This document shows positions 34,780 through 46,839 of a DNA stretch of 64,000 nt, one piece after another. The stretch covers positions 69,805,727-69,869,726 of the forward strand of contig OY776119.1 in the NCBI GenBank assembly GCA_963675135.1, read 5' to 3'. The notes beneath the pieces were generated by a model. That model had not been told where the DNA came from, did no database searches, and worked only from the letters and a program-made list of their open reading frames with translations. The position numbers were made by a program, and so were the translations under genes. The DNA is from Galeopsis tetrahit (taxonomy: Eukaryota > Streptophyta > Magnoliopsida > Lamiales > Lamiaceae). How positions within the stretch are numbered: position 1 is the stretch's first letter; each line of letters begins with the position of its first letter.

Positions 34780-35329
34780 GCGCCTCTATATAAATTCAAT
34801 TTTGTTTTCCATATTTTTATTAAATTCCTTCAAGAAGCGCGGATGCATTTTTTAATATTTTTTCATATTATTACTATATTTTAAAAATTCAATTTTAAAA
34901 CTACAATAATTTTTAAAAAATGTCGTTCGGTTGTCCGTACCGTACACTTTGCACTACGTTCGGCCTTTATGATCGTACATGTGTAAAACTAAACTACATC
35001 AACCTGGCCGTACATTATGTTCCATTAGTAAAAAACCTGCATTCTCAAACTGAAAAAAATGTTGATTACGCAAAACACTAGACACAAAATAATAATGTTT
35101 ACATTACGCTAGACAATTTTACTTTGTCAACATGTCTATCAGCAAAAACTAATTATTTATATGTCAGTGTCTGGTTTAAATCATATAAGTTTGTAACACG
35201 ATAATATTTGCTTTTTGCAGATTTCTCTCCACGTTTGAGCTCATGGATCGTGACACTCTTCCTAAGAAGACGTTATGTGAGGCAATGGTTGGTTTGTCAT
35301 CAAGTTAACCTGCATAATAAATAAATTAG

Positions 35330-35800
35330 TTATTATAGACAACAACTACCAATTCATAGTCAACTTACATAAGTTATTCGTACAACAATGAAATGTTTTT
35401 TCTCTTCGAGTAGTGTAATGAAAATGCATCTTGAATTTGTTGGTGTGACCGTTCTGAAAGGCAAGTATGTGTTGCACATTTAGTTCGACAATGTGACATG
35501 TATTACATTGTATGTCGTTGCAAAATAAGATAGTCCATCTCTGACAACATAAATCAATGGTACATACGAGCAAAGTTATAAAATATGTACAACATATGCA
35601 TTACTTCATTGACCACCTTCTCACCGTAAAATATTTTTTAGTACAAATCTCTATGTAATGTTAACTCCCCTATGAGGTCACACCGAACCTTCTGTCATTC
35701 CTCACCTCCAAAGTCCATTAGTTCAACAATTGAACGGAACCCACAATGACCATCATCAACATTATTCAACTCACGACATATCCATGAATCCATGTTAGTA
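35330..35800 (-). pseudogene. OTU-like cysteine protease domain of MULE
   Basis: On the minus strand near 35760-35700 the frame reads VDDGHCGFRSIVELMDFGG, which carries the D-G-x-C catalytic signature of OTU deubiquitinase-type cysteine proteases. Shifted downstream pieces continue the domain to about 35330. In plants this OTU type is fused to, or follows, MULE transposases, as here. Frameshifts and stops make it non-functional. A linker with basic and Thr-rich residues (about 36110-35960) joins it to the transposase. Confidence 0.6.
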
Positions 35801-36419
35801 GAAGATCAACAAATTCAACCGTACTACTTGGAGGTACAAATTTTCGATAAATTTGTTCAAAATAAGCTTTTGACCATTACACACACAATAAGTATGATAA
35901 TAACCAAATATAAATGTGAATATAAAAATACCTCTTATTTTTGTCCTTTCGCATTATTGAACATCGGTATCATATGCACTGTTCCACCAAACTTAATTGT
36001 AGGTCGAGAACAACTATCTATAATTGAGCCGACATACTCAAATGCACTATTCTCACGCTTTGTTGATGTGTCCTTATTTTTACGCTTCTCTTTTAGTTGA
36101 CCACGACTCTTCTTAAAGGATGCGACTCAAGTAATGATGTAGTTGTAGGATTTACAAATTTCCCCAACCTCTTCAACATCACAATTGTTTTGAATCATTT
36201 TTCTTGTCAAATTTTTTGGCAACATCTTTCAGCGTGTCATTCAATCAACTTCTAATATCATATACAACCCCCTGAATTTGCTCCTGACTCGGCCTTTGAT
36301 CCTGGTGATGACATTGTCCCTGTTTGACCCCTGTTTCAAACCCCTCACTCGACTTTGTGGCCCTCATATCCAACTTCATTTCACAAGTCTTTCTTAGAAC
36401 ACATTCACATAGCAAATGA

Positions 36420-37800
36420 TTGTCACAAGATCAGGTTTTCATCTCTTTGAATAGCATCTCCAATGTTTTGTTTGATATATCTCCTCTCCAAACCCTAAAT
36501 AAAGATGATTTAAATTTATGTTGCACTCCATTAATGTTCTTCTCAAATGAAGCCTTGACCACAATGTGTGAGGTCCAAGAAGAGAATGAATTTTGGCCCA
36601 ACAAGTCTCAAAGTTTCATTAGCTCGTTCATCGACACCTTTTTAACTTCGCATGATTACTTTAAACTCAACAAAAATAAAATTAGAAAGTTATATGTGCG
36701 CTCCCCCATTTAAAACTTTGAAGAATTTAAAGTACATAGTAATTACAAGTGTTTGACTATTCGTCGTAACATTGTCATACTGATGACCTTGTTTATATAA
36801 GCGGATACAAATTTATGTTTGTAAGGTGTAATCCACTATTTCATACAATATTCAATGACTTTTTTGGACTTCAAGTTCTCCGTGTAGTCGTCTTGATACC
36901 TTCTTAGAAAATCAATAAATTCTCCTTCATTTTCAGCATCAATGACATAATCAAATGAACGGCTAAACGAGTTCTACTTATCATTGATGGAAAAAAATTA
37001 TTGCATTTAGCCAACATATTTTTTTCGAATGTGTCATTTACACAACAAATGTGTGGCAGAGGGGAACGTGGGCTCTACTGCATTAACCAAGGTCAACCCT
37101 CTCTCGGTGAGAATAATTGTAGACAAACAATATTTGTGCATCAAGTCCTTCAGAATGTCACACGCGCACATGTAATTGTCCTCCCGCTCGAACTCCATTT
37201 AGGTAGATGCAACAGAAAATGTCATATTTGTCGAATTTCAACTATCTCCATTGTGGGCAGTTTATATGTGTTAGTTTTGTACGTACAGTCCATAAACAAC
37301 ATAAATGGAAAAGCATACAGTAGTTCAACACTTTTAGAATGAGCAAAAAATATACTTCATTATTTACCATGTTGGTCTTCTCGCATTGCCTATGATGAAA
37401 TGAATACCTTTCAGCTTCCAATTTTGCCCTAAGTTACTGCATTTGAGATTGACCCTTACGCTCCACAACTTTATACTTTATTCGAGCATAGTAAATATGT
37501 CTAAGTGTAACATTTTTATTCGGCCATTCTCTTTTCAACGCATCCAAAATATGTATTGGTTGACTGTTGTTCATTAACAAATTTAGCACAAATGCATCTT
37601 GGGTATGAGTTAAGCGTCCATCGAACGTGTGCCTTCCAAAAATTGGTCAATTAGATGGTTGTGTGTACTACCTGAAACCTTTAACTCCATTGATATTCTA
37701 AACAAATTTGATTCCCTTACAACATATATCGACTTTTTGTTCTAGTACTTCTTCTACCAGTTGTCATTTTAGCTTCCTATCCTTCTTTGCCAACATTCAA
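36420..37800 (-). pseudogene. MULE transposase
   Basis: Read on the minus strand: an N-terminal part with AFVLNLLMNNSQPIHILDAL and YYARIKYKV (about 37640-37450); the catalytic-domain start FMDCTYKTN-type near 37290-37270 followed by YKLPTMEIV; an EDNYMCACDIL-like stretch and TERGLTLVNAVE-like residues (37180-37060); WITPYKHKFVSAYINKV at about 36836-36790; and a C-terminal LKR...KIHSLL and FKSSLF region to about 36440. These follow the order of the PF10551-type DDE transposase. Frames change repeatedly and many stops are present, so it is dead. Confidence 0.75.
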
Positions 37801-38010
37801 TTCACTAACATCGAGAATTGTTATACCGTTTAATTAGAATAACAATGTCATTCAAATGAGTCGTTCATGAACCCAACTATTCAGCTCTTCCTTAGAGTTA
37901 AACAAAAATATTATCGTGAACAAATAATTGTTGGGATATGAACCCACCCCTTAGGTTTAATATGATTATGATGTAATTAGTTTTGATGGTCAAAACACTT
38001 AAATAGATTA

Positions 38011-38798
38011 GGGTATGATTGGTACATGGTAATAGCCTTGGAATGGAATGGTCATTCATGGATTTATTCTTAATTTCATGATTGGTATATTTTTTTAATT
38101 TGGAATCATCATTCTTTAATCTTTTAAAGAATAGTGATTCCAAAAAATAAAGAATTATGAATCCTCCCCTCCCCCCCTATCTTTAGTCATTCCATTCTAT
38201 ATGAATCAATTTTAATTTTATTTTCCAAAAATAAATCATCACTAATATTTTACATTTACAAAATTATCCTTCTCAACAATTAAATAAAATTCATTAAACA
38301 TATAATTTTAATTATGGAGTTAGCATTATGATTTATCTTACATATTTGTCTTATTTGAAATGTTTACTTTTTTAAATGAACATTTAATTTTGTAAAGTTT
38401 TATTATATATTAAAACAATTGTATATTGACTAATTTAATACTGATATTATAAAATATTTTTGTGTTATTTAATTTTTATTTTTTTTTGCGTAAATGTTTT
38501 TTTTTTTAAATTAAAAATTAATTTTGTAAAGTTTTATTATTAAAAAAAAATTATATTGACTAATTTAATATGATATTGTAAAATATATATTGAAGGGTAT
38601 TTTAGTAATTTAATTTAAACTCTTTACATCATTTTACATTTAATTTTATTATACCAATCATGAGAATGAAATCAATTAAGGAATTACTTTTTCATTCCTA
38701 ATCATACCAATCATGTGAATGGTCATTCAGACATTCATTCCATTCAGATATTCATTCCATTAATGAGTTCATTCCATTTAGTCATACCAATCATGCCC
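38011..38798. mobile_element. PIF/Harbinger-like MITE (788 bp) in solo LTR
   Basis: The inverted ends GGGTATGATTGGTA and (complement of right end) GGGCATGATTGGTA are flanked by TTA at 38008-38010 and 38799-38801. A 3-bp TTA duplication with G-rich ends is typical of the PIF/Harbinger superfamily. The interior is AT-rich with repeated CATTCCATT and ACCAATCAT words near the right end and no ORF. Confidence 0.75.
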
Positions 38799-39470
38799 TT
38801 AGTGATTTGATAGGATAAGCTGAGATGTATAGAAAAGCTTATAGAGTCTTAGTCTAGTTTAGTCTTAGTGAGATCAGTTGTATATATATCAGTTGAGATC
38901 ACATTTGGTTTTACACGCACTCACTCAAGATTTGAAGAGTAGAAGACTAAGAAGACCTTGAAGATTGAAGGAAGACCAAGTTTGAAGAATCGGATAAGAA
39001 GGCCCTTGTATGCCTTATCAGCTGATATGGACTTCCCGAAATGTCTACTGATCAAAGTTCTCAAGACTTAAAATGATTCAAATCAAATGAGAAGACAATG
39101 ATAAAAGATCAGATGAGTTGGACTCAGCTGATAACCAAAATCAGATCAGAGGATTACTTCATGACAGATAGACTACTGCACCTACAAGATCAGATCAGTT
39201 AAAGTACGAATTCAGATCAAATACCATATCAGATGAATATCAGATCAAACGAGTACCAAGATTTGAAGAGTACAAGATCAGCCGGCTGAAAATCTGCATG
39301 AAATACTAAGTGTAAATCTCGAAGACATTGACTTTCCATATCCAAAGAAGGCAAGTTCCAGATTTGGTGGGATCAGTATCAATCAAGTAACAATCAAGAG
39401 ATTACGCTGCAATCAAGGATAATCACAACGACTAGTTTCTCCAAATGGCTAGTTGATTGAAGATTAGTCC

Positions 39471-39478
39471 TATAAATA
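39471..39478 (+). promoter_or_regulatory. TATA box of solo LTR
   Basis: TATAAATA in the same order relative to the downstream conserved block as in LTRs A and B. Confidence 0.5.
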
Positions 39479-40337
39479 CAAGATCAATTCAAAGTGAGGA
39501 ACACGAAAAGTATACGCAGTTATCAAACTTTACGAAGAACACACCCAGCTGACTGAAGCAAAGAAGCATTCGAAGAGAAGTTCTTCAAGCCTGTTTTAAA
39601 TTCATTAGTTTCCTCACCAACAAGAAACCGAACCACGTTTATCATTAGATATATTTATTGGTGTAGGCATAGTGGTTAAGCAATACGTTGCTTGAACCAT
39701 TAGTTGGAGATTGATCGAAAACAACCCAAACCCAAACACTCTAGCTAGTATAAGGTTTCAGTTGTAAACTTGTAAGAGTACAAGTGCTCATAAATACTTG
39801 TGGAGACCGTAGAAATTTGGTGATTGCTCAGAGCTCAAAGTCCTCCTCTTGGAACTCTAAAGGACAAGTCCTTTGATTTGGTGATTAAAGGATTAACATC
39901 GCGAGCAGGTCGTGAGAGTGGACGTAGGATTGAATATCTAAACCACTATAAACCCTGATGTTATTTACTTTATTGTCATTTCATTTCCGTACTTATATTC
40001 TTATTATCCATACTGCATCTTGCTTTACAAGTGATTTTGAAAAGAGCCCATCTAAGAAGTATTTAAAAACAGCAGACATCAAGTCAGCTGAGTATCTTAA
40101 TTTGGCTAAAAGGTTTTTCTATACTAAACGAACGAGTCTAAACAAATGGCCCATACTATTCCGCAAACTATTATATTCAGTAGATTACTAAGTAAGTTGG
40201 ATCAGCAGACTTGTCAATCCAGCAGACTAAGTATATCAGCTGAGTAACTAATAACTCTATCTAGAAAAAGTTTTAAAGTCTATTCACCCATCCCCTCTAG
40301 ACTTTAAACCCATTCACTACTCGTTCAGGGATCAACA

Positions 40338-41334
40338 ATAACCATAATCTACCCCTATTTCATTTTCATTTGATTCCTACACCAACAAAAAATTAAATAT
40401 TAAAACATAATAAAAGAAATTATATGTTCAAACTATATGGCCGCTAAACAATGTCAGCATACACAGTTGAATGACCACTACTTTGTGTACATATACACAG
40501 TTGTACGACCGCTAGTTAATGTGTACTTATAAAGATGTTCGATAAAAAAGTCGTATAACACTTAGCCATTTTTTAAAAAAGAAAAACTGTTCGGCCAAAA
40601 TGTGTTTGTACGTCAACTAATATTTTTAGGCGATAAGGTTGTATGTGCACTAATGTGTTTGGCCACGGGTACAGCCGAACGGTAAAGCGACTATTGCAAC
40701 ACATACACCATATATATTGTAAAAAAGTATGAACAAAAGTATTAAAAAAATATTAAATATACTTACATTGATGTTCTCCATTAAATTTTCTTATTCCATG
40801 ACAATGCTCTTTGTGATTATATCATCATGAAGTTAGAAGGGTTGATGTATGGAGGGTTTATGATGAGAGTGATTTTATGAAGTAAAGAAGTAAAAATGTT
40901 GGAGGGAGGGTTAAAAAATGGGGTGTGGTTAACATTAAATGTGTGTTTACAATTATTAGGGGGATGGGGGTGTTTATAACTTTTTGAAGGGGTTTAAAAG
41001 GAAAATTCAGTAAATATACAAATGTCCATTTTAGTCTTAAAAAAAATTAGGGTGTAGTCAACATTTTACGGGGTGTTAGTATAAATTCAGATCTTTTATT
41101 GCTGAAAAACCTAGTATCAAAGAACACATGTCGTTCATATGATCGGAGCTCCGTTAAAAACCTTGTTAAGAAAACTCTCCTTAGGGATAAACCTTAATCA
41201 AGGAAAAAAGGTAGGCTCCTCTAAGATAGTGTCACTTGTTTTTTTTTTAATTATAAAACTTCATCACTTGTCTTCATTATTTACACCGTCACTTTACAAT
41301 ATCTCTCAAAATTATATATTTAAAAATTAACATT
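40338..41334. other. MULE end and adjoining spacer
   Basis: 40440-40700 holds the GTTCGG/CGAAC-rich subterminal sequence of the MULE. 40860-41090 is a G-rich noncoding stretch. 41150-41215 contains TTAAAAACCTTGTTAAGAAA and a degraded copy (ACCTTAATCAAGGAAAAAAG). No gene. Confidence 0.35.
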
Positions 41335-41624
41335 AAGTGATCATTTTTTAAAGCTCTAAAAATTGTGGACGAAATCATGGCATGTTTTCTCCTACTCACC
41401 GGAATACCACTAATCAAGAGCTGCAAATTCAGTCATAGGGTAAATACTCCCTCAATCCAGTAATTAATTAGCTTCATCCCAAGATTCATGTAAGGAATAG
41501 CCTACCCAGTTCATGAAAGAAGAAGGTCCAACCGCCTACCATCTCCCCTCCCGATCCAACGACTTTTTAGTGACGAAATAGTTGCGTCGTACGTCTCCGG
41601 CTACCACTACAAAATAATGCTCAA

Positions 41625-41900
41625 ATAACGAGGGGAATTGGCGAGGGGTATTTCACCCTTGCTATTTGGCGAGGGATTTAAAGAGGGGAATAAATAACGA
41701 GGGATTTGGCGAGGGGCGGAATCACACTCGCTATTTAGCGAGTGGAAAAAGATGCCCTCGCCAATTGGCGAGGGATTTGGCGACGGCGTGTTGTGCACTC
41801 GCTCATTGGCGAGTGCATTGTGGCCCTCGGAAAATGGCGAGGGTTCCCCACTCGCTAATTGGCGAGGGGGGTGGGGCCCTCGTAATTGCCCTCGCCTATT
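41625..41900. repeat. CACTA left subterminal repeats
   Basis: The words TTGGCGAGGG and its complement (CCCTCGCCAA) recur about every 15-30 bases in both orientations. In characterised CACTA elements such repeats bind the second element-encoded protein. ORFs that cross them are artefacts. Confidence 0.85.
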
Positions 41901-42110
41901 TCCCAATTAAAACCCCTCCTTCTTCCCCAACTTCGTACTGCAGCCTCCTTCACCCCCAAAAAAAGAAAACAGGCGAGTTTCGTTCCACCGCGCCAACGTC
42001 GCTGCCGGAGCTACCGATCGAGACAAATTTTTGGATATTTCTGTTCTACACTTCGAGGGGTTCATTTCTACGGTAAATTTATACGTTTTTATTGATTAAA
42101 TTAAAAGTTG

Positions 42111-42186
42111 TATATATATATATATATATGTTTGTATTATATTATATATGTATATTATATATGTATATATATATATATATATATAT
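42111..42186. repeat. (TA)n microsatellite
   Basis: Interrupted runs of TA dinucleotides in the CACTA 5' region. Variable-length DNA of no evident function. Confidence 0.85.
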
Positions 42187-42675
42187 GAATGTATATATAT
42201 AGTTTTGTTGTGTAATGTTAGGATTGTAATTATGTTAGAAAAATATGTATAATGTTTATTAGGATTAATTAAGAATATTAATTGTTAATTGATGAAAGTT
42301 ATAAAAATTGTTAATTGTTATGAATTAATGTGTTAATATAATTATTGTTATATATATATGTTTTATATATGCATGTATATATATGTGTTAATTATTAATT
42401 GGTACGGTGTGTTAATTGTTATGCATGAATGTGTTAATTAATTGGGAGAATTAATTTTATAATTAATTGTTGGAAATAAGTGAAATTAAATCGATGTTGG
42501 AGGCCGGGATGAGTTGTTTAATTGTTTGTTGTAGATTGTGCGTTCCGACTTGAGTAATTTTACTCGAGTCGGAAATGGATGCACTAGGAACCTAAATATT
42601 TGGTGATACGATAGATTTAGATGAAACTCTGCCGAAATTTTTAAAAATATTTACATTTGAAACAGATCGAATAAC

Positions 42676-44830
42676 ATGAATTATTCAAGTCGTAGTTGGA
42701 TGTATAGGCCAAGATTGGTCAATGGGATTATGAGCCCCGAATTTATTAGTGGTGTAAATGGATTTATTGAAGCTGCCACTAGTAATCCGAATTCGATTTG
42801 GGAAGGGAAAATTAGGTGTCCTTGCTCGAAAGCTAGATGTCGAAATGAGACTTATAGAGATCCTAATGAAGTAAAGTCTCATTTATATCGAAATGGGTTT
42901 ACACGAAATTATTATAATTGGATTTATCACGGTGAAGAGACTTGGGGTCCACGTCCATTTCAAAACACTAGTGAATTTGCGTCAACTTCAAATGAAGTTG
43001 ACCCTATGGGACCTAGCTCGTACCACACTATGGTAGAAGAATTAATGGGTAACCCAAACATTGATTTTGGAATCAACGCGGAAGAGGAGGCACATAATGA
43101 AGAACCCCATAATGAGAATGCGTCACAGTTCTACGACATGCTTCGTGCAGCGGACCAAGACTTGTATCCCGGTTGTGAATCTCATTCGCAGTTGTCGTTC
43201 AATTCCAGATTGTTGAATATTAAAACCGAAAACAGATTGTCTGAAAGGGGATACAATCAAGTCGTTGAGTTGATTCGTGAGATTTGTCCTTTAGAAAATA
43301 AGGTTCCCAAGAAATTTAACGATACCAAACACTTGATGAGTGGGATGGGTCTTCCGGTAGAAAGGATTGATTGTTGTGCACAGAACTGCATGTTATTTTG
43401 GGGTGCAGACAGCGAACTAGAGTTCTGTAAGATTTGTGGTGGACCACGGTATAAGCCGAGTAGGGTTGATGCAGATGGTCGGTTGAAAAAGAAACGTCCG
43501 GTTAAGGAAATGTTCTACTTTCCCATAATTCCTCGTTTGCAAAGATTGTACATGTCCAAGGCCACTGCGAAGGATATGACATGGCATGCCTCGTGCAGTT
43601 CTGATGACTCTGGTGTTATGCGTCACCCTGCAGACTCGTTGGCTTGGAAGCATTTGGACCGTTCGTATCCTGATTTTGCAGCTGAAATTAGGAATGTTAG
43701 GTTGGGCTTGAGCACAGACGGTTTTGCACCGTTTGGAATGACGGGGAAGCAATATTCGTCATGGCCAGTTATTCTTACTCCGTACAATCTACCCCCGTGG
43801 TTATGCATGAAAGATCAATTCATGTTTCTTTCGATTCTTTTGCCCGGGCCAAAAAGTCCGAAGGACAAGCTTGATGTGTTTTTACAACCTCTGATAGCTG
43901 ATTTGAAATTTTTATGGGAAAATGGGGTGCAAACGTACGACGTCTCTAGGAAGCAAAACTTTATTATGAGAGCTGCACTGATTTGGACCATTAGCGACTT
44001 TCCAGCGTACTCAATGTTGTCTGGTTGGAGTACAGCTGGAAAGCTTGCTTGTCCATATTGTGGGGAGTACACCGATGCATTCACTTTGAGGCTCAGTCGA
44101 AAGCAATCGTGGTTCGATAACCACCGAAAGTTCTTACCACCTAATCATACATGGCGAAAGAACAAGACGGCATTCAGGGCTGGAGTAGCAGTCACAGATG
44201 ATCCGCCGCCTATCCGAACAGGTGCGAGTCTCCTATACGAAATTGATCATTTGGGACTTAGAAAGGTTATAGAGGAAGGTGCTGAGGCACACAACAAAAA
44301 AATTGACGGAGGGTGGAAGAAAAAAAGCATTTTTTGGGATTTTCCTTATTGGAGTACTTTGTTAGTTCGACACAATTTGGACGTGATGCACATTGAGAAA
44401 AATGTGTTCGATAACGTGTTCAACACAGTGATGAATGTGGAGGGGAAAACAAAGGACACGTCAAAATCAAGAGATGAGTTGAATGAATATTGTCGTCGTC
44501 CCTCTCTCAAGAAATGTCCGAGAACAGGTTTATTTCCGATCTTTCTGCAGGTCCGTCTGGTCACGTTCTTACGTACTCAGGGTATTACGTGAACGGGTAT
44601 AAATTTCACACTATGGCTTATGGTGCATCTAGAGCAACATCAAACAGTGGGGTTTGTATCAAGGGAAAAAACTATGATGCAGATGAAGAGGATTTCTATG
44701 GGAATCTCGAGGAAGTAGTCGAATTGGACTACCAGGGGTACCACGAGAAGAAAGTGGTTTTGTTCAAGTGTCAGTGGTTTGATAACTCAGCCAGTGGTAC
44801 AAAAATTGATCCTAACTACAAGCTTGTGGA
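42676..44830 (+). pseudogene. CACTA TNP2-like transposase, internally deleted
   Basis: ATG 42676 opens a 638-codon frame. Residues about 8-85 are the transposase-associated domain (WMYRPRLVNGIMSPEF, CPCSKARC); residues about 195-600 are the tnp2 catalytic domain, with STDGFAPFG at about 346 and HNLDVMHIEKNV near 567. A DUF4216-type domain then follows in another frame (GYYVNGYKFHTMAYGASR; FYGNLEEVVELDYQG; VVLFKCQWFD; 44560-44830). The DUF4218 region that normally lies between is missing. A 23-base GT...CAG segment (44528-44550), if removed, would put both parts in one frame, but it is too short for a plant intron. TNP2 cuts and joins the element ends; this copy is probably inactive. Confidence 0.85.
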
Positions 44831-44849
44831 TATTCATCAAAAATTGGAC

Positions 44850-44891
44850 GTGCGTCTGTCGAGACAGCGGCCAGCCAGTCGACAGACGCAC
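44850..44891. repeat. 13-bp perfect inverted repeat in CACTA coding region
   Basis: GTGCGTCTGTCGA (44850-44862) and TCGACAGACGCAC (44879-44891) are exact complements around a 16-base GC-rich loop. It lies between the end of the DUF4216 part and the first visible exon of the second gene. Confidence 0.85.
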
Positions 44892-46261
44892 ACGATGGTC
44901 GTATTCGTCTTACGATCTATCGTGGATCGTAAGTATTACATATCTTATAATTTTCATTATAATGAAATACATAATTATTCATTTTCAAATTAATTATGTG
45001 TAACAACAGGTTGATGCCTTCGGGTCCAATCTCGACCACCATCAGACACATCATGTACCGGAATATGGAGGCTGGCGCACACACATTCGGCTTGGTATCC
45101 CCAGGTGTACTTCAACGGTGGTGGGATACATTCCAGGTATAATTTAATGATGTGTAACATATCTATTCATTCACATCTTGTTATAATTAATAAAAAAAAT
45201 TTGGCAGAATGAGGTTACGTGGGATCCAGAGATTACTGATACTGCATTAGTGTACAAGCTCTTTCTTGAGAGAGCAGCAAATCGATACAGTGACATGTTG
45301 AACCACTACAAGGGATTGTGGGAGCATGAGAATAAGAAGCCGCAATGGGACAACGGTGTCTGGGAGCACTTGGTTCGCCACTGGAATGATCCGGACACAA
45401 TTAAGAAGAGTGAGCAGTGTCGGAAGAACCGTCTATCAGAGCCTGGAGGCCCGGGTACCGGTTTTGCTAGACATAAAGGGGGATCTCGTGGGGCAGCCGA
45501 GGTGGCTAGACGGATTGTAAGTATTTATGTTCAATTATATAAGTAATTAATTTGAGTTCATTTTAATTAATTTAATTTTATGTTCTTCAAAATATAGGAG
45601 GAGAGGACGGGACGACCAGCGTACGACTGGGAGATTATCGAATATTACCACCGTTACAATAACGGAAGGTACACATACGGGCATATAGGTGATATTCTGG
45701 TAAGTGTATACATATATTATATTAAATATAATATTTAATTGTGTTGACATGTATATTAACCAAATTTTGTGTATGCACAAATAGGATCAGGTGCAAGAGG
45801 AATTGTCACATCTCACCCAGCCGTCATCTGATCATGATCCTTCAGATGATGGTTCCAGTAGCCAGACCCCACCCTTACCGGAAATGTCTGAGTTGTACGT
45901 GAAGAAAGTTGGAAGATCTCACGGTCGCGTGAAGGGTCTTGGGCAACTAGGAAAGAACAGACGTGTCACTTCTGGTCCTGGTGAGACATCTTCCGGTACG
46001 ACGTTTGGACGATTTAGTCAGGCCGACATCGACAATGCTCTTTTGGAAGAGCGGAGGGCTAGTGAAGAGAGAGAGCGTCTCATACGTGAAGAACTGCAGC
46101 AATCAGTCACTCAGACGGAGGAGCGCTTACGTCAAGAGTTTGCTGCTCAGATGGCATCACAGATGGCATCAATGATGAGACAGTTCAGAAGGGGGTCGGG
46201 TAACAGGAACGGGGATGATGATGATGATGGTGATGATGACGCTGATGAGGATGGTCGATGA
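44870..46261 (+). CDS. CACTA second protein, Ptta/En/Spm transposase type (Transposase_24)
   Basis: Five exon-like segments join in phase: about 44870-44928, 45010-45136, 45208-45516, 45598-45699 and 45785-46261, each bounded by GT and AG. The first reads DGRIRLTIYRGS; the next VSPGVLQRWWDTFQ and NEVTWDPE; then RPAYDWEIIEYY. The last holds SELYVKKVGRSHGRVKGLG, a Glu/Arg-rich coiled coil and an Asp-rich tail. This is the accessory DNA-binding protein of CACTA elements that recognises subterminal repeats. No convincing start codon was found, because the 5' part abuts the deleted transposase. The frame from 45010 onward looks undamaged. Confidence 0.7.
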
Positions 46262-46839
46262 TTGATACATTTTAAGTTATGTTGTCTTGTTGGATTTTAA
46301 AAAATTGATGAAGTTGTTTGGAATTTTTTTTTGTTATGTTGTGTACTTGAATTGAAGTGAACGTACGAGACGATGTTTTATTTTATATGGTTTTAATTCA
46401 TATATATTGCTTGTGTGTGATTAATAATTAAGTATTGATCTAATATATAAATGAATTGAGTTAATAGCATATAGTTGTTAAATTAAATTTAGTAATGAAG
46501 GGCTTTTGTTAAATTAATTAAGTATTGAGTTAATATATAAATTAATTGAGTTAGTAATCTATTCAATTAATTGACTTAATTAATAATAAAAGAATAAATT
46601 TGAGTTAATACATACATATATAAGTATAAATTATTAAATTTAGTATTAACGAAGGGATTTGTTAAATAAATTGAGTTAATTAATATATATATATATAAGT
46701 GTAAGTTATTAAATTTAGTAATGAGGGGTTTGTAAAAGAATAACATATAGTTGGTAATTTATTAAATTAATTGAGTTAAAGAATAAAAACAGAAATTAAA
46801 AGGGATAAATATATAATGCATTTGAAATATTACGACTAA

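Larger units (their letters stand above)
37929..40337 (+). repeat. Sirevirus solo LTR
   Basis: TGTTGGGATATGAACCC at the left matches the start of LTR B, and GGGATCAACA ends it. Flanks are ATAAT (37924-37928) and ATAAC (40338-40342), a 5-bp duplication with one mismatch. There is no polypurine tract before it and no primer site after it, so it is a solo LTR left by LTR-LTR recombination. It has TATAAATA at 39471-39478 and the shared GTGGACGTAG...AACCACTATAAA block at 39918-39952. Without its MITE it is about 1618 bp. Confidence 0.8.
34920..40700 (-). mobile_element. Mutator-like element with OTU domain, decayed
   Basis: A MULE transposase remnant followed by an OTU-like domain, both on the minus strand, is bracketed by GTTCGG-rich sequences in inverted orientation (about 34925-35040 and 40560-40700; for example GTTCGGTTGTCCGTACC against GGTACAGCCGAAC). 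The exact terminal repeats and the 9-bp duplication were not found, so the limits are approximate. A sirevirus solo LTR is nested at 37929-40337. Confidence 0.6.

Noticed and set aside
41607..42095. Several long ORFs on both strands at the CACTA left end
   Set aside because: They run through the GGCGAGGG subterminal repeats; low-stop composition explains them.
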